A stretch of DNA of 33,111 nt, from contig JALZUR010000040.1 in the NCBI GenBank assembly GCA_023301025.1, forward strand, positions 1-33,111, in the 5' to 3' direction. The first letter of the stretch is position 1. Each line of letters begins with the position of its first letter. Source of the stretch: Bdellovibrionales bacterium (GTDB taxonomy: Bacteria; Bdellovibrionota; Bdellovibrionia; Bdellovibrionales; UBA1609). This document shows positions 1 through 7,037 of the stretch, in pieces. A program made the position numbers and the translations under genes. Under the pieces are notes generated by a model. It did not search any database. It had not been told where the DNA came from and saw nothing but the letters and a program-made list of their open reading frames with translations.

Positions 1-182
1 TTTTTGACGGAAATATTTCAAGTTGGAATACAAGAAGTCTTGAGGTTATGGGACGAATGTTTGCATTGGCTTTAAGATTTAATCAAAATCTTTCATCTTG
101 GAATACATCTAATGTCACCAATAGAAATCTGTACGATTCAAGTGCCAATAGATGGCAAAATTCTAATAAGCCAAATTTTTAG
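1..182 (+). CDS. BspA-like / DUF285 repeat surface protein, C-terminal end (partial)
   Basis: The reading frame is open from the left edge (codons from base 3) to a TAG at 180-182 and gives about 59 residues. It contains two copies of the pattern F-x-x-x-(I/L)-S-S-W-N-T, separated by a segment with an M-x-x-M-F core. This is the hallmark of the BspA-like leucine-rich-type surface repeat (DUF285), known from mycoplasma lipoproteins and many secreted bacterial proteins. The last 20 residues are polar, with no LPXTG or membrane anchor, so any anchoring or secretion signal would be at the missing N-terminus. The family is usually surface exposed and linked to adhesion; a specific role cannot be inferred from this fragment. 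Confidence 0.75.
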   Translation, partial: FDGNISSWNTRSLEVMGRMFALALRFNQNLSSWNTSNVTNRNLYDSSANRWQNSNKPNF

Positions 183-203
183 TTCTTCTTTAGTCTTAAA
201 GAA

Positions 204-224
204 GTCTAGATTTTTAATCTAGAC
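204..224 (+). terminator. Stem-loop after the DUF285 gene (weak terminator candidate)
   Basis: An 8-bp perfect inverted repeat (GTCTAGAT / ATCTAGAC) with a 5-nt loop lies 22 nt after the stop codon. There is no U-tract after it, so it may not terminate efficiently. The left arm and loop (GTCTAG then a T run) recur upstream of the paralogous gene at 2189, so it may belong to the duplicated upstream region rather than be a terminator. Confidence 0.3.
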
Positions 225-225
225 C

Positions 226-252
226 TTAGTTAAAGAAAACATATTATATATC
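226..252 (+). promoter_or_regulatory. Duplicated promoter of the first HExxH gene, apparently leaderless
   Basis: TTAGTT (226-231) is followed by an AT-rich TATTATATATC block (242-252). The same order, TTAGTTAAA then TATTATATAAC, occurs at 2153-2180 before the paralogous gene. In both copies the block ends 8 nt before the ATG, and no Shine-Dalgarno sequence is visible. If TATATC/TATAAC is the -10 box, the transcript would start within a few nt of the start codon. The -35 match is poor, so the exact promoter geometry is uncertain. Confidence 0.4.
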
Positions 253-260
253 ATAAGAAA

Positions 261-1679
261 ATGTGGAAGTCTTTTTTTTTTGCATTTCTAATATTTGGCA
301 GTATATCAAATGCAGATGTTTGTAGTGGAATTGCAAAGTATGCATGTTCTGCTGCACCTTTAAACCTTGGGTCTGGAGTTGTTCGGGGTAGTGATCAGCA
401 GGCAAAAAATAGTATTGAAAGACAAAAAAGAAAGAGTTTAGAAGAACTGACAGAGGCTTATGCTAAAGCTCTTAGTTCTGATACAGATCCTATTGATGAG
501 ACTACATTAGAAATAGCTTTTGAGGCTACTGGTTTAATGCTTTTTCCGGATTGTCAAAGCAGAAGAAATCCCCCCAATGATAAAAGAATCACTGCATCTT
601 GTACCGCTGTACTTGCAAAATCAATAGCTAAAAGAGCCTATGCAGATCTGTATGCGAGAGATTCTTTTTACCAGCAAGATGTTTTAGAAGTTGATGGACG
701 AGGTGTTTTAAAATCAGAAGTTATGCTTCGTGGTATTAGTTTTTACTATAATATTTTGGACGCTCAAAGAAACCAAGTTGTTACTCAGAACAAAGAGATT
801 TATAAATCACTTGATGAATCGCTAGAGGTTTCTTTTAAAGAAACAAAAGCTTTAATGTCTTCATTTATAAAAAAATCCATTGCAAACAGATCTGTTCGCG
901 AAAAGTTACTTTTAAGAATTAAAGAAATTAATTTTAGCGGTTCAGACTGTTTGGATAGTTCTGAGGATTCTAACATTTCTTCTATTTTTGAAAGAAACGC
1001 ACATTACAACGCTTTTTCTAATGATGTAAGCTACTGTCGTGGCATGGCAGATTATGGTGTTAGTAAGTATCAGTTATCTTTTGTTTTTGCGCATGAGCTA
1101 GCTCATTCAATTGATCCTTGTCACCTGCAATTTGGATCCCCTAATGTTTCTGTAAATTATCAAAATTCAAATGAAGACGCCTATAAGGCCTATCCTTTTA
1201 AGATTCTTAAATGCTTAAGATCGGATAAATCAATTCTTGCTTATGATCCAAAATTTTATGGTTTAAGTGAAAGTGAGAAGGGTGTGCCAAGTTTTTGTCT
1301 TGGAAATGATCAGATCAATGAAAGTTTTTGTGATTGGATTGCTACTGAAATTTTGTATCGACATATGAAAACAAATTTATCTAAGAATACAAAACAGCAT
1401 CACATAAACGGAATTGCTAGTGTTTGGAGATACAGCTGCAATGAACATCAAAGTCTTGGTCTTTCAAGTTTAGGTCTCCAAGGGGATTCACCACATCCAT
1501 CTAGCGTTGATAGACTTAATAGACTAACGTTGGCTCATCCTGGAATACGAAGAGAGATTGGGTGTGACCCATTAGGTGATGAAGTTGAGTATTGTGATCG
1601 AAATAAAGATTATAGCCTAGAGTTAAATGATTTTCCTGCTAACTCTATAAGAGATGAAGGAGACAAAAGTGTACGTTAA
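261..1679 (+). CDS. Secreted HExxH (gluzincin-like) putative metallopeptidase, copy 1
   Basis: This 472-residue protein starts with a short signal peptide (about residues 1-18, cleavage near SNA|D) and is expected to be exported. H278-E-L-A-H282 is a canonical zinc HExxH motif. E354-S-F-C-D358, about 75 residues later, fits the third ligand and following Asp of gluzincins (ExxxD). I cannot name the peptidase family. Many cysteines, including C98 before an N-P-P-N-D-K block, suggest disulfides. The ATG is chosen because the M-W-K start is conserved in the paralog at 2189 and a promoter-like block sits just upstream; no Shine-Dalgarno is seen. A run of ten T (272-281) lies in the signal-peptide codons. 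The 3' end overlaps the next gene. Proteolytic activity is inference from the motifs. Confidence 0.7.
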   Translation: MWKSFFFAFLIFGSISNADVCSGIAKYACSAAPLNLGSGVVRGSDQQAKNSIERQKRKSLEELTEAYAKALSSDTDPIDETTLEIAFEATGLMLFPDCQSRRNPPNDKRITASCTAVLAKSIAKRAYADLYARDSFYQQDVLEVDGRGVLKSEVMLRGISFYYNILDAQRNQVVTQNKEIYKSLDESLEVSFKETKALMSSFIKKSIANRSVREKLLLRIKEINFSGSDCLDSSEDSNISSIFERNAHYNAFSNDVSYCRGMADYGVSKYQLSFVFAHELAHSIDPCHLQFGSPNVSVNYQNSNEDAYKAYPFKILKCLRSDKSILAYDPKFYGLSESEKGVPSFCLGNDQINESFCDWIATEILYRHMKTNLSKNTKQHHINGIASVWRYSCNEHQSLGLSSLGLQGDSPHPSSVDRLNRLTLAHPGIRREIGCDPLGDEVEYCDRNKDYSLELNDFPANSIRDEGDKSVR

Positions 1680-2091
1680 AGTTAAGTTGTCAATGTGGTT
1701 TATTATTTTTTTTGGCTGTGCATCAGCATCTGCTACAATCTGGGAGTTTAAGTTGGATGCTGAAACTAAACAGTCTAGTTTTACACTTAATTCAAAAAAA
1801 TCTCTATACTATTCACTTGAAGGTAATAAAGGTGAAAAGAAAAAAGGAAGAGTCACTCTTGATAGTGAAGATTATAGCTTTTTGAAGGGTGAAATTTCTA
1901 AAGTTGAGCGAAAACAAATTAAGAAAAAATGTGGACTTGGTACATTTTCTTTATCAAGAAATAAGAAAATTTTCGCACAAGGCTGTTTTAAAGGTAAATC
2001 TAAGATGGAGAAGCAGCTAAGAGAGCTTTCTAATGTTATGCTTTTAGCTAGAGTTAAAACAAAAAAACAGATAAAAAAGACTAAAAAATAA
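1669..2091 (+). CDS. Small exported basic protein of unknown function
   Basis: I do not recognise a family. GTG at 1669 is preferred as the start because a strong AAGGAG (1657-1662) lies 6 nt upstream; the in-frame ATG at 1654 would swallow that site and has no good one of its own. The product is 140 residues with a clear signal peptide (basic YVKVK, hydrophobic WFIIFFGC, likely cleavage after ASASA). The mature part is Lys-rich, with two cysteines in the middle (a K-K-K-C-G segment and a G-C-F-K segment) and a very basic tail. It overlaps the upstream metallopeptidase-like gene by 11 nt, so the two are probably translated together. It could be a partner, inhibitor or chaperone of that protein, but this is only positional. 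The second paralog at 2189 has no such partner. Confidence 0.6.
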   Translation: MYVKVKLSMWFIIFFGCASASATIWEFKLDAETKQSSFTLNSKKSLYYSLEGNKGEKKKGRVTLDSEDYSFLKGEISKVERKQIKKKCGLGTFSLSRNKKIFAQGCFKGKSKMEKQLRELSNVMLLARVKTKKQIKKTKK

Positions 2092-2152
2092 AAGGTCTTT
2101 TAATGTTAATTTATGTGTTAATGACATATAGTCTAGTTTTTAAACCTTAGCA

Positions 2153-2180
2153 TTAGTTAAAAGAATACTTATTATATAAC
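2153..2180 (+). promoter_or_regulatory. Duplicated promoter of the second HExxH gene
   Basis: TTAGTT (2153-2158) and TATTATATAAC (2170-2180) match the block upstream of the gene at 261. The distance to the ATG is again 8 nt, with no Shine-Dalgarno. An upstream GTCTAG followed by a T run and CCTTAG is also shared, so the duplication included the control region. Confidence 0.4.
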
Positions 2181-2188
2181 ATGTATGT

Positions 2189-3607
2189 ATGTGGAAGATT
2201 TCTATATTGCTGTTATGTTTAATAGTTCCCTTTTACAGTGTATTGAGCGCTGCTAACACTTGTAAAGAATTAGCAAACCACACGTGTTCTGGTAAAATCT
2301 TAAATCATGGATCTGGACTTATGCTTGGTAGCGATAAGCACGCTAAGAGTAAAGCTGAGAGTCAAAAAAGGCAAAGCTTTAACGAACTGATAAAAGATTA
2401 TAAGAAAGTCCTTAATTCAACTAAAAACCCAGTAAATCAAAAGACTTTAAATGATTTTCTTGATGCCGCAGAACTTAGAAAAACTAAAGGCTGTCGAAGA
2501 AGAAGAAACCCTCCAAAGGATAAGAGACTTTTAGAGTCTTGTGCAGATGCAGTTGCAAAAGCCCTAGCTATACGGGCCTATGAAGAACTTTATACAGAAG
2601 AGACTTTATATGGCGCCAGTGTTATCAACCTTGAGGGCAGAGGTCCTTTACAATCAGAGATTGCTCTTCGTAAATCAGATCTTTACTTTGCTGTTAAAGA
2701 TGCCCAAAGAAGTAAGGTTATAGCTAGCAATAAAGAAATTTATAAATCATTAGATAAGTCTTTAGAATCGGCGTTTAAAGATACAAAAGAGATTATGTTG
2801 AGCTTTATAAAAAATAACATCAATAACTTATCTGAAAGAAATAAACTTCTTTCAAGAGTTGGTACGATTGAGTTTGATGGTTCAGACTGTGTAGAGGACT
2901 TCCCCTTTGTTTCAAATCTTTCTGTTCTTTTTTTAAGAAATGCTCATTATACTGAGTCTTCTAATTCTGTTAGTTACTGTCGTGGTATGGTAGATTATGG
3001 AGTTAGTAAATATCAATTGGTTTCTATTTTTGCACATGAATTAGCTCATTCTATTGACCCTTGTCGCTTACATCGTGATCTTTCTGATACAAAAATAAAT
3101 GATAAGAATACTTCTGATCTTGAAAAAGATTTTCCTTTTAAAGTTCTTAAATGTCTAAGATCTGAGGAGTCAGTGTTTGCTTACGAAACTGAATCACTTG
3201 GATTAAGTGAGGAAGAAAAAGAAATTCCCAAATTTTGTCATCAAACAGATCAGATAAACGAAAGTTTTTGTGATTGGATGGGTGCTGAAATTTTGTATCG
3301 ATACTTGAAAACAGATCTTTCAAAAAATACGAAACAACATCATTATGATGGAGTTGCAAGTATATGGCGCTATTTGTGTGAGGGTGAAAAAGGGTTAGGA
3401 GCTTCAACCCCTGGGCAAGCCCAAAAAACTGGTCATCCAGCAACTGTTGATAGATTAAATAGAATCTTTTTGGCTCATCCAGGTATACGAAGAGAAGTTG
3501 GTTGCAAACCATTAGATAGTGGTGTCGAGTACTGCGATAAAAATAAAGATCAATCTTTACTATTTACTCCTGAATCAGTTGAAGAAAAAGAACAGAGTAT
3601 TAAATAG
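2189..3607 (+). CDS. Secreted HExxH (gluzincin-like) putative metallopeptidase, copy 2
   Basis: A paralog of the gene at 261, also 472 residues and clearly alignable over its whole length, with small internal indels. The signal peptide is about residues 1-21 (cleavage near LSA|A). H283-E-L-A-H287 and E358-S-F-C-D362 keep the putative zinc site. Other conserved blocks are C-R-R-R-R-N-P-P-K-D-K-R, Y-C-R-G-M-x-D-Y-G-V-S-K-Y-Q before the HExxH, and V-D-R-L-N-R followed by A-H-P-G-I-R-R-E near the C-terminus. Cysteine positions are largely kept. The ATG at 2189 is fixed by the shared M-W-K start. A hairpin lies just downstream, but its U-tract serves the minus strand. The function as a secreted or periplasmic protease is inferred from motifs only. 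Confidence 0.7.
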   Translation: MWKISILLLCLIVPFYSVLSAANTCKELANHTCSGKILNHGSGLMLGSDKHAKSKAESQKRQSFNELIKDYKKVLNSTKNPVNQKTLNDFLDAAELRKTKGCRRRRNPPKDKRLLESCADAVAKALAIRAYEELYTEETLYGASVINLEGRGPLQSEIALRKSDLYFAVKDAQRSKVIASNKEIYKSLDKSLESAFKDTKEIMLSFIKNNINNLSERNKLLSRVGTIEFDGSDCVEDFPFVSNLSVLFLRNAHYTESSNSVSYCRGMVDYGVSKYQLVSIFAHELAHSIDPCRLHRDLSDTKINDKNTSDLEKDFPFKVLKCLRSEESVFAYETESLGLSEEEKEIPKFCHQTDQINESFCDWMGAEILYRYLKTDLSKNTKQHHYDGVASIWRYLCEGEKGLGASTPGQAQKTGHPATVDRLNRIFLAHPGIRREVGCKPLDSGVEYCDKNKDQSLLFTPESVEEKEQSIK

Positions 3608-3617
3608 TATATCAATT

Positions 3618-3645
3618 AAAAAAAAGAGCTTTTTTAAAAAGCTCT
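3618..3645 (-). terminator. Intrinsic terminator of the bacterioferritin-like gene
   Basis: The hairpin AGAGCTTTTT / AAAAAGCTCT (3625-3645) is followed on the minus strand by an eight-T run. It lies about 40 nt past the stop of the minus-strand gene at 3686-4141. It may also slow plus-strand transcription arriving from the HExxH gene, but that side has no T run. Confidence 0.7.
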
Positions 3646-3685
3646 CACAGTTGTATTTTATAATAAAAAATATTTTTAATAAGAC

Positions 3686-4141
3686 TTAAGGAGCATCAGG
3701 CAGTCTAAGCATTTTTCTTACTTCATCAGCATGCTCTGTTTCAGCTTTAACTTGCTCACGTGCTAGCTCTTCTAAAGCGATATCATCAACTTCAACGGCA
3801 AGTTTTGCTAGATCCTTGTAAAGATTTAAAGTGCTGATTTCAAAATCAAGGCTTTCTTGTAATAGCTGTTGCACAGTGTGCACATTAGATTCTTTTGCAG
3901 TGTTTGCTAAGATTGGAGGGTGACCGCCAAGACTTGTGATTTTTTCACCAATCACTGTGGCATGATCCATAGACTCTTGAGCGTTTGACCTAAACCAACT
4001 TTGTATTGGAATTCTATTGTGACCCATGATCATAAAAGAATAGTGAAGGTATCTAGTAATCCCTTCCATCTCGTCTTGGTAGATCTTTCCTAAAAGTCCT
4101 AAGACCTTTTCATTTCTGTAAGAGTTTTCTTCAGTACTCAT
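3686..4141 (-). CDS. Bacterioferritin-like ferritin-superfamily protein
   Basis: This 151-residue four-helix protein is close to the usual bacterioferritin length (about 155-160). Matches to the di-iron ferroxidase ligands are E24 and Y31 in helix A, H60 in helix B, E100 in helix C, and E133-x-x-H136 in helix D. In helix B the usual ExxH is altered: the position of E51 in E. coli Bfr is S57, with E56 next to it as a possible substitute. M58 aligns with the haem-ligand Met52. It probably stores iron or detoxifies iron and peroxide in the cytoplasm. The ATG has AAGGAG about 8 nt upstream. A convincing terminator follows. It could equally be a non-storage Bfr-like oxidase; the altered ligand leaves this open. 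Confidence 0.8.
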   Translation of the reverse strand: MSTEENSYRNEKVLGLLGKIYQDEMEGITRYLHYSFMIMGHNRIPIQSWFRSNAQESMDHATVIGEKITSLGGHPPILANTAKESNVHTVQQLLQESLDFEISTLNLYKDLAKLAVEVDDIALEELAREQVKAETEHADEVRKMLRLPDAP

Positions 4142-4319
4142 ATGGCGCTCCTTAAAAGGGGTTCATTAGTTTAATTAAGAGATTTTACAAATATCACTTA
4201 GCTTTCAATTAGACTATGTCTTCACAGAATCAACAAATCAAGAAAAATTCCAATTTTAAGATCTATTATCAAAGTGATCTATATAATTGTTCAATTGGGT
4301 AGTGAAGTAGCGACTTTAT

Positions 4320-5099
4320 TTAAAGATCTGAAACTCGTTCCATAATGTATATAAAAGGCACCTTAAAGCTGCCTTCACTTGTACCGTATAAGATTCTTAA
4401 AGTCTCATCTGTATATACTTCATTTAAAGTTCCACCCTCAAAGTTGTTTTCAACAATGTGATCAGGAAATATATTAAAAGGCCGTGGTAAATCTTTTGAT
4501 TCTGCAAGAGCTGCAAGCTCCCAAATGGGAGCATTTTTTGGCCTCGTAAAGTTAAAATCAAGATTAGTAAATCTAACGTCTAAGCCGTTTGGTTTTGTTT
4601 CACTAATGCTAAACTCACCTCTAAGAAGGCTAATGTATTCAAAAAAGAAAAACTTACTTGGAGACACATTGTAGTAGTAGCCCTCTTCAAAAACCACTTG
4701 ATAGATCTCATCAACTTTAAACTCATCTGTGACAATTCGCTCTTCACTTCTGTAGTTGTACGGGCCCCACACCTGTCTCCAAACACCTGCAATTGTAGAA
4801 ATACGTTCTGAAGCCGGAGGTTGAGGGTTAAGTGCAATAAGTCTATTTACTAAAGGCACTAAAGAGTTTTGCTTTTCTAAGGTTTCATCGCCCTCTCTTT
4901 CTTCAAGTGCTAGCCTTCCGTATTCACTTGCAAGAGCTAAAATTTCAGCCTTTAACTCTTCAACATCTAAGGTCATTGATAAGGCCTCCATTTGCGAGTC
5001 TGTTGTCGTAGCCTCACTGGGATTTAGAGCGGTAATGGTGTTTGCGCACAAGAGTATGAGTGCTAAAAGAATATTTTTTAAAGTCGATAGTGTTTTCAT
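4320..5099 (-). CDS. Secreted PAP/fibrillin-domain protein
   Basis: The protein has 259 residues with a signal peptide (about 1-24, hydrophobic N-I-L-L-A-L-I-L-L-C-A). The region from about residue 50 to the end resembles the plastid lipid-associated protein/fibrillin domain (PF04755): a helical lead-in ending L-I-A-L-N-P-Q-P-P, then G-V-W-R-Q-V-W, Y-Q-V-V-F with G-Y-Y-Y-N, and a C-terminal L-N-E-V-Y-T-D-E-T-L-R-I-L-Y-G block. The domain is a lipocalin-like barrel thought to bind hydrophobic molecules and is known mainly from plants and cyanobacteria. Here it would act in the periplasm or outside. The ligand is unknown. Identification is by eye from motif order. A G-rich GGGGG stretch just upstream may serve as the ribosome binding site. 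Confidence 0.65.
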   Translation of the reverse strand: MKTLSTLKNILLALILLCANTITALNPSEATTTDSQMEALSMTLDVEELKAEILALASEYGRLALEEREGDETLEKQNSLVPLVNRLIALNPQPPASERISTIAGVWRQVWGPYNYRSEERIVTDEFKVDEIYQVVFEEGYYYNVSPSKFFFFEYISLLRGEFSISETKPNGLDVRFTNLDFNFTRPKNAPIWELAALAESKDLPRPFNIFPDHIVENNFEGGTLNEVYTDETLRILYGTSEGSFKVPFIYIMERVSDL

Positions 5100-5179
5100 T
5101 GGGCCCCCGTTGTTGCAATGATATTAAGCTAATTTTTAAAAAACTCAAGGTAACTTAATTTTTAGAGCCATTTTTAAAG

Positions 5180-5638
5180 TTACCATGTGACAAGTGTTAA
5201 TGAGAAAAGCTTCCAGAATACAGAGTTTAGCGCTTTTAGAATAGCTTTAAGCCATGGGCGGACATAATAAGTCACTTTAATTTTTATTTGGCTGTTGTTT
5301 TTAAAAAACTCTAAACGTGTGGGTCTAATCCATCTAAAGGTTAAAACATAAGACCCATAAAAGTATTGAAGGTCTCGATACGTAGGACTTATTTTTCCAA
5401 TGGCACCGTGGAGGCTTATGAGTGGTCCATGATGACTGTTTAACTCACCCTCTTTAAAAGGGCCTTTTTGAGTGTCTGAATCAAACTCAACCCTAAAAGG
5501 AAACACCTGACTTTTTGTAAACGTTTGTCTTAGCTGTAGTCTTTGCCAAATTTTTTCAATTTTTTCAGGTTTTCTTGAAAACGAGTGCTCAAAAACAAGT
5601 GTTCTCATGTATTTAGGGCATTGAGATTGGTACTTCAT
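5180..5638 (-). CDS. Hypothetical protein, possibly SRPBCC/START-like
   Basis: I chose the ATG at 5638 (152 residues) because AGGAG lies 5 nt upstream of it; a longer frame starting at 5665 lacks this. There is no signal peptide. The pattern resembles the helix-grip SRPBCC/START fold (F-E-H-S-F followed by a helix I-E-K-I-W-Q-R-L, then alternating strands with G-P-L-I-S-L-H-G and a Trp-rich F-R-W-I-R-P strand), but no diagnostic residue supports it. The C-terminal part is hydrophobic and aromatic. It runs in the same direction as the PAP/fibrillin-like gene with 80 nt between, so they may be cotranscribed. No function can be assigned. Confidence 0.5.
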   Translation of the reverse strand: MKYQSQCPKYMRTLVFEHSFSRKPEKIEKIWQRLQLRQTFTKSQVFPFRVEFDSDTQKGPFKEGELNSHHGPLISLHGAIGKISPTYRDLQYFYGSYVLTFRWIRPTRLEFFKNNSQIKIKVTYYVRPWLKAILKALNSVFWKLFSLTLVTW

Positions 5639-5773
5639 AAAGCTCCTGTTAAATTTTAAACTCAAATAGTAGCTCGTTTGGCTTAAAACAGCAAAAGTAC
5701 AATTCTAAGAAAGCTACCAATCCAAAATAGATCTGTAATTTAAAACAAATTGAAGAATCATGAGGTAAGTTTA

Positions 5774-5974
5774 ATGCTATCTACTATGGAGTTTGAATCA
5801 GAGGTGTTTTTTTATTGCCCTTACTGTGCTCAACAGATCTCAATGCTTTTTGAAGAGCTTTATGGAGGGCAGTCTTATATCGAAGACTGCGAAGTCTGTT
5901 GCAACCCCATAGAGGTAAGCTATGAGATTGATGAGGGGAAGGTTGTAAATGTATCCGCAGAAAGATCTATGTGA
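5774..5974 (+). CDS. CPXCG-motif cysteine-rich zinc-ribbon protein
   Basis: A 66-residue protein with two knuckles, C-P-Y-C and C-E-V-C-C, around a G-Q-S-Y-I-E-D-C segment. This matches the Cys_rich_CPXG family (PF14255), small proteins presumed to bind one zinc. The function in the family is not known. The ATG at 5774 is preferred over an in-frame TTG at 5750 because GAGG lies 8 nt upstream of it. It is a single gene facing the minus-strand SDR gene convergently. Confidence 0.8.
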   Translation: MLSTMEFESEVFFYCPYCAQQISMLFEELYGGQSYIEDCEVCCNPIEVSYEIDEGKVVNVSAERSM

Positions 5975-5981
5975 TAAAAAT

Positions 5982-6650
5982 TTACCAGTTTAGATTTTGG
6001 CCGTTTGTGTGCCAAAAGCTTCCAGTTTCTGTAATGCTTTTTTCATTCATCAATTTAATCAATCCAGGTACAGATTCAGAAGGTTTAAGCTCTCCATTGT
6101 GACCTGTCATGTCTGTTTGTACATAACCAGGGTGCAAAATTAAAACAGACTTTTTGTCTTTCTTTAAATCTATAGATAAAGATTTAAGCCCAGCGTTTAA
6201 AGCTGCTTTTGACATACGGTAGCCATACATTCCTCCAGAAGAGTTATCGCTGATTGAACCCATTCGTGATGAGAGCACGCCAATAGTGCCTCCTGTTTTT
6301 AGCTTTGCACTAAAAAGCCTAGCACAGTTAAGAGCGCCTAATGAGTTTACAGAAAACTGATCAACAATATTCTGATTGTCCCAGTCTGATAAAGAATCTG
6401 AATGGAGAACTCCTGAAACAACAAAAACCTGATCATAAAAGCTTTCTTCAACCTGGTTAAGCACGCTAAGCATTTTCTCAGTGTTCGTAGTGTCAAAGTT
6501 CTCAAAAACATTTTTAGTTTTAAGTGATAAGAGCTCACTCGATTTAGTTCTGCAAAATGCATCAATATCGTTATTTGAATCTTCTTTTGCAAGCTGTGAA
6601 ACTAATTCTAGACCTATACCTCTATTTGAGCCAATAACTGCAATTTTCAT
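5982..6650 (-). CDS. Short-chain dehydrogenase/reductase, CsgA/C-factor-like
   Basis: A 222-residue classical SDR. G7-S-N-R-G-I-G13 is the NAD(P) dinucleotide motif, S127/S128 the catalytic serine region, Y144-x-x-x-K148 the catalytic pair, and H-P-G-Y-V-Q-T-D-M the conserved post-strand loop. The short length and C-terminal G-S-F-W-H-T-N-G-Q-N-L-N-W are typical of the C-factor (CsgA)/sniffer-type subgroup. It catalyses an NAD(P)-dependent carbonyl/alcohol conversion; the substrate is unknown. It should not be read as evidence of C-signalling. AAGGA precedes the ATG by 6 nt. It is cytosolic and appears monocistronic. Confidence 0.85.
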   Translation of the reverse strand: MKIAVIGSNRGIGLELVSQLAKEDSNNDIDAFCRTKSSELLSLKTKNVFENFDTTNTEKMLSVLNQVEESFYDQVFVVSGVLHSDSLSDWDNQNIVDQFSVNSLGALNCARLFSAKLKTGGTIGVLSSRMGSISDNSSGGMYGYRMSKAALNAGLKSLSIDLKKDKKSVLILHPGYVQTDMTGHNGELKPSESVPGLIKLMNEKSITETGSFWHTNGQNLNW

Positions 6651-6745
6651 AAAAATCCTTTGTTAATTTTTTTAGCATAAATATGCATTTTTTTCCCGAA
6701 TTTAAATAAAACATTAAGTAATAGACAAATCAAAGACTAGTATAG

Positions 6746-6758
6746 GTTCAGACTGAAC
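6746..6758. promoter_or_regulatory. Short palindrome upstream of the DUF6435 gene
   Basis: GTTCAG-A-CTGAAC is a perfect 6-1-6 palindrome in the divergent spacer between the SDR gene (start 6650, minus) and the small gene at 6826 (plus). Its size and position suit a dimeric repressor operator, but no matching regulator is identified. Confidence 0.25.
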
Positions 6759-6825
6759 TTAAAAGCGTTTATTGATTGCTTTTTACACCACTTTTTAGAA
6801 CTATAAATTATAAGGAGTATTTAGT

Positions 6826-7011
6826 ATGTTTGGATGGTTAAAAAAAGACCCTGCGAAGGATCTGAAAAAAAAGTATGATAAAAAATTTGAAGAGGCTTTT
6901 TTTGCCCAAAGAAATGGTAACATAGCTCTTTATGCTGAACTCACAAAAGAGTGCAGTGAAATTCAAAAAGAAATTGATCGACTCACTGAAGAAAAAAAGA
7001 GTGCGAGATAA
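6826..7011 (+). CDS. Small DUF6435-family protein
   Basis: A 61-residue, highly charged helical protein starting M-F-G-W-L-K-K-D-P and continuing with a coiled-coil-like segment that contains A-Q-R-N-G-N. That start and the A-Q-R-N-G block are typical of DUF6435, a family of small proteins of unknown function found mostly in marine gammaproteobacteria. AAGGAG precedes the ATG by 8 nt. The next gene begins 26 nt downstream, so the pair, perhaps with hemF, is likely one operon. Confidence 0.75.
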   Translation: MFGWLKKDPAKDLKKKYDKKFEEAFFAQRNGNIALYAELTKECSEIQKEIDRLTEEKKSAR

Positions 7012-7037
7012 TAAAAATTAAAGATGGAGTTTAGGGA

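Noticed and set aside
3147-3512. Open frame antisense to the second HExxH gene
   Set aside because: It lies wholly within a well-supported gene, has no ribosome site, and its composition is what a reversed coding strand would give.
5982-6650. SDR as a true CsgA C-signal gene
   Set aside because: Only the general C-factor-like SDR subgroup is supported; nothing around it points to developmental signalling.
6660-6695. Terminator GCATA-AA-TATGC followed by a T run on the plus strand
   Set aside because: Only a 5-bp stem, and no plus-strand gene ends nearby; it lies in the promoter region of the minus-strand SDR gene.
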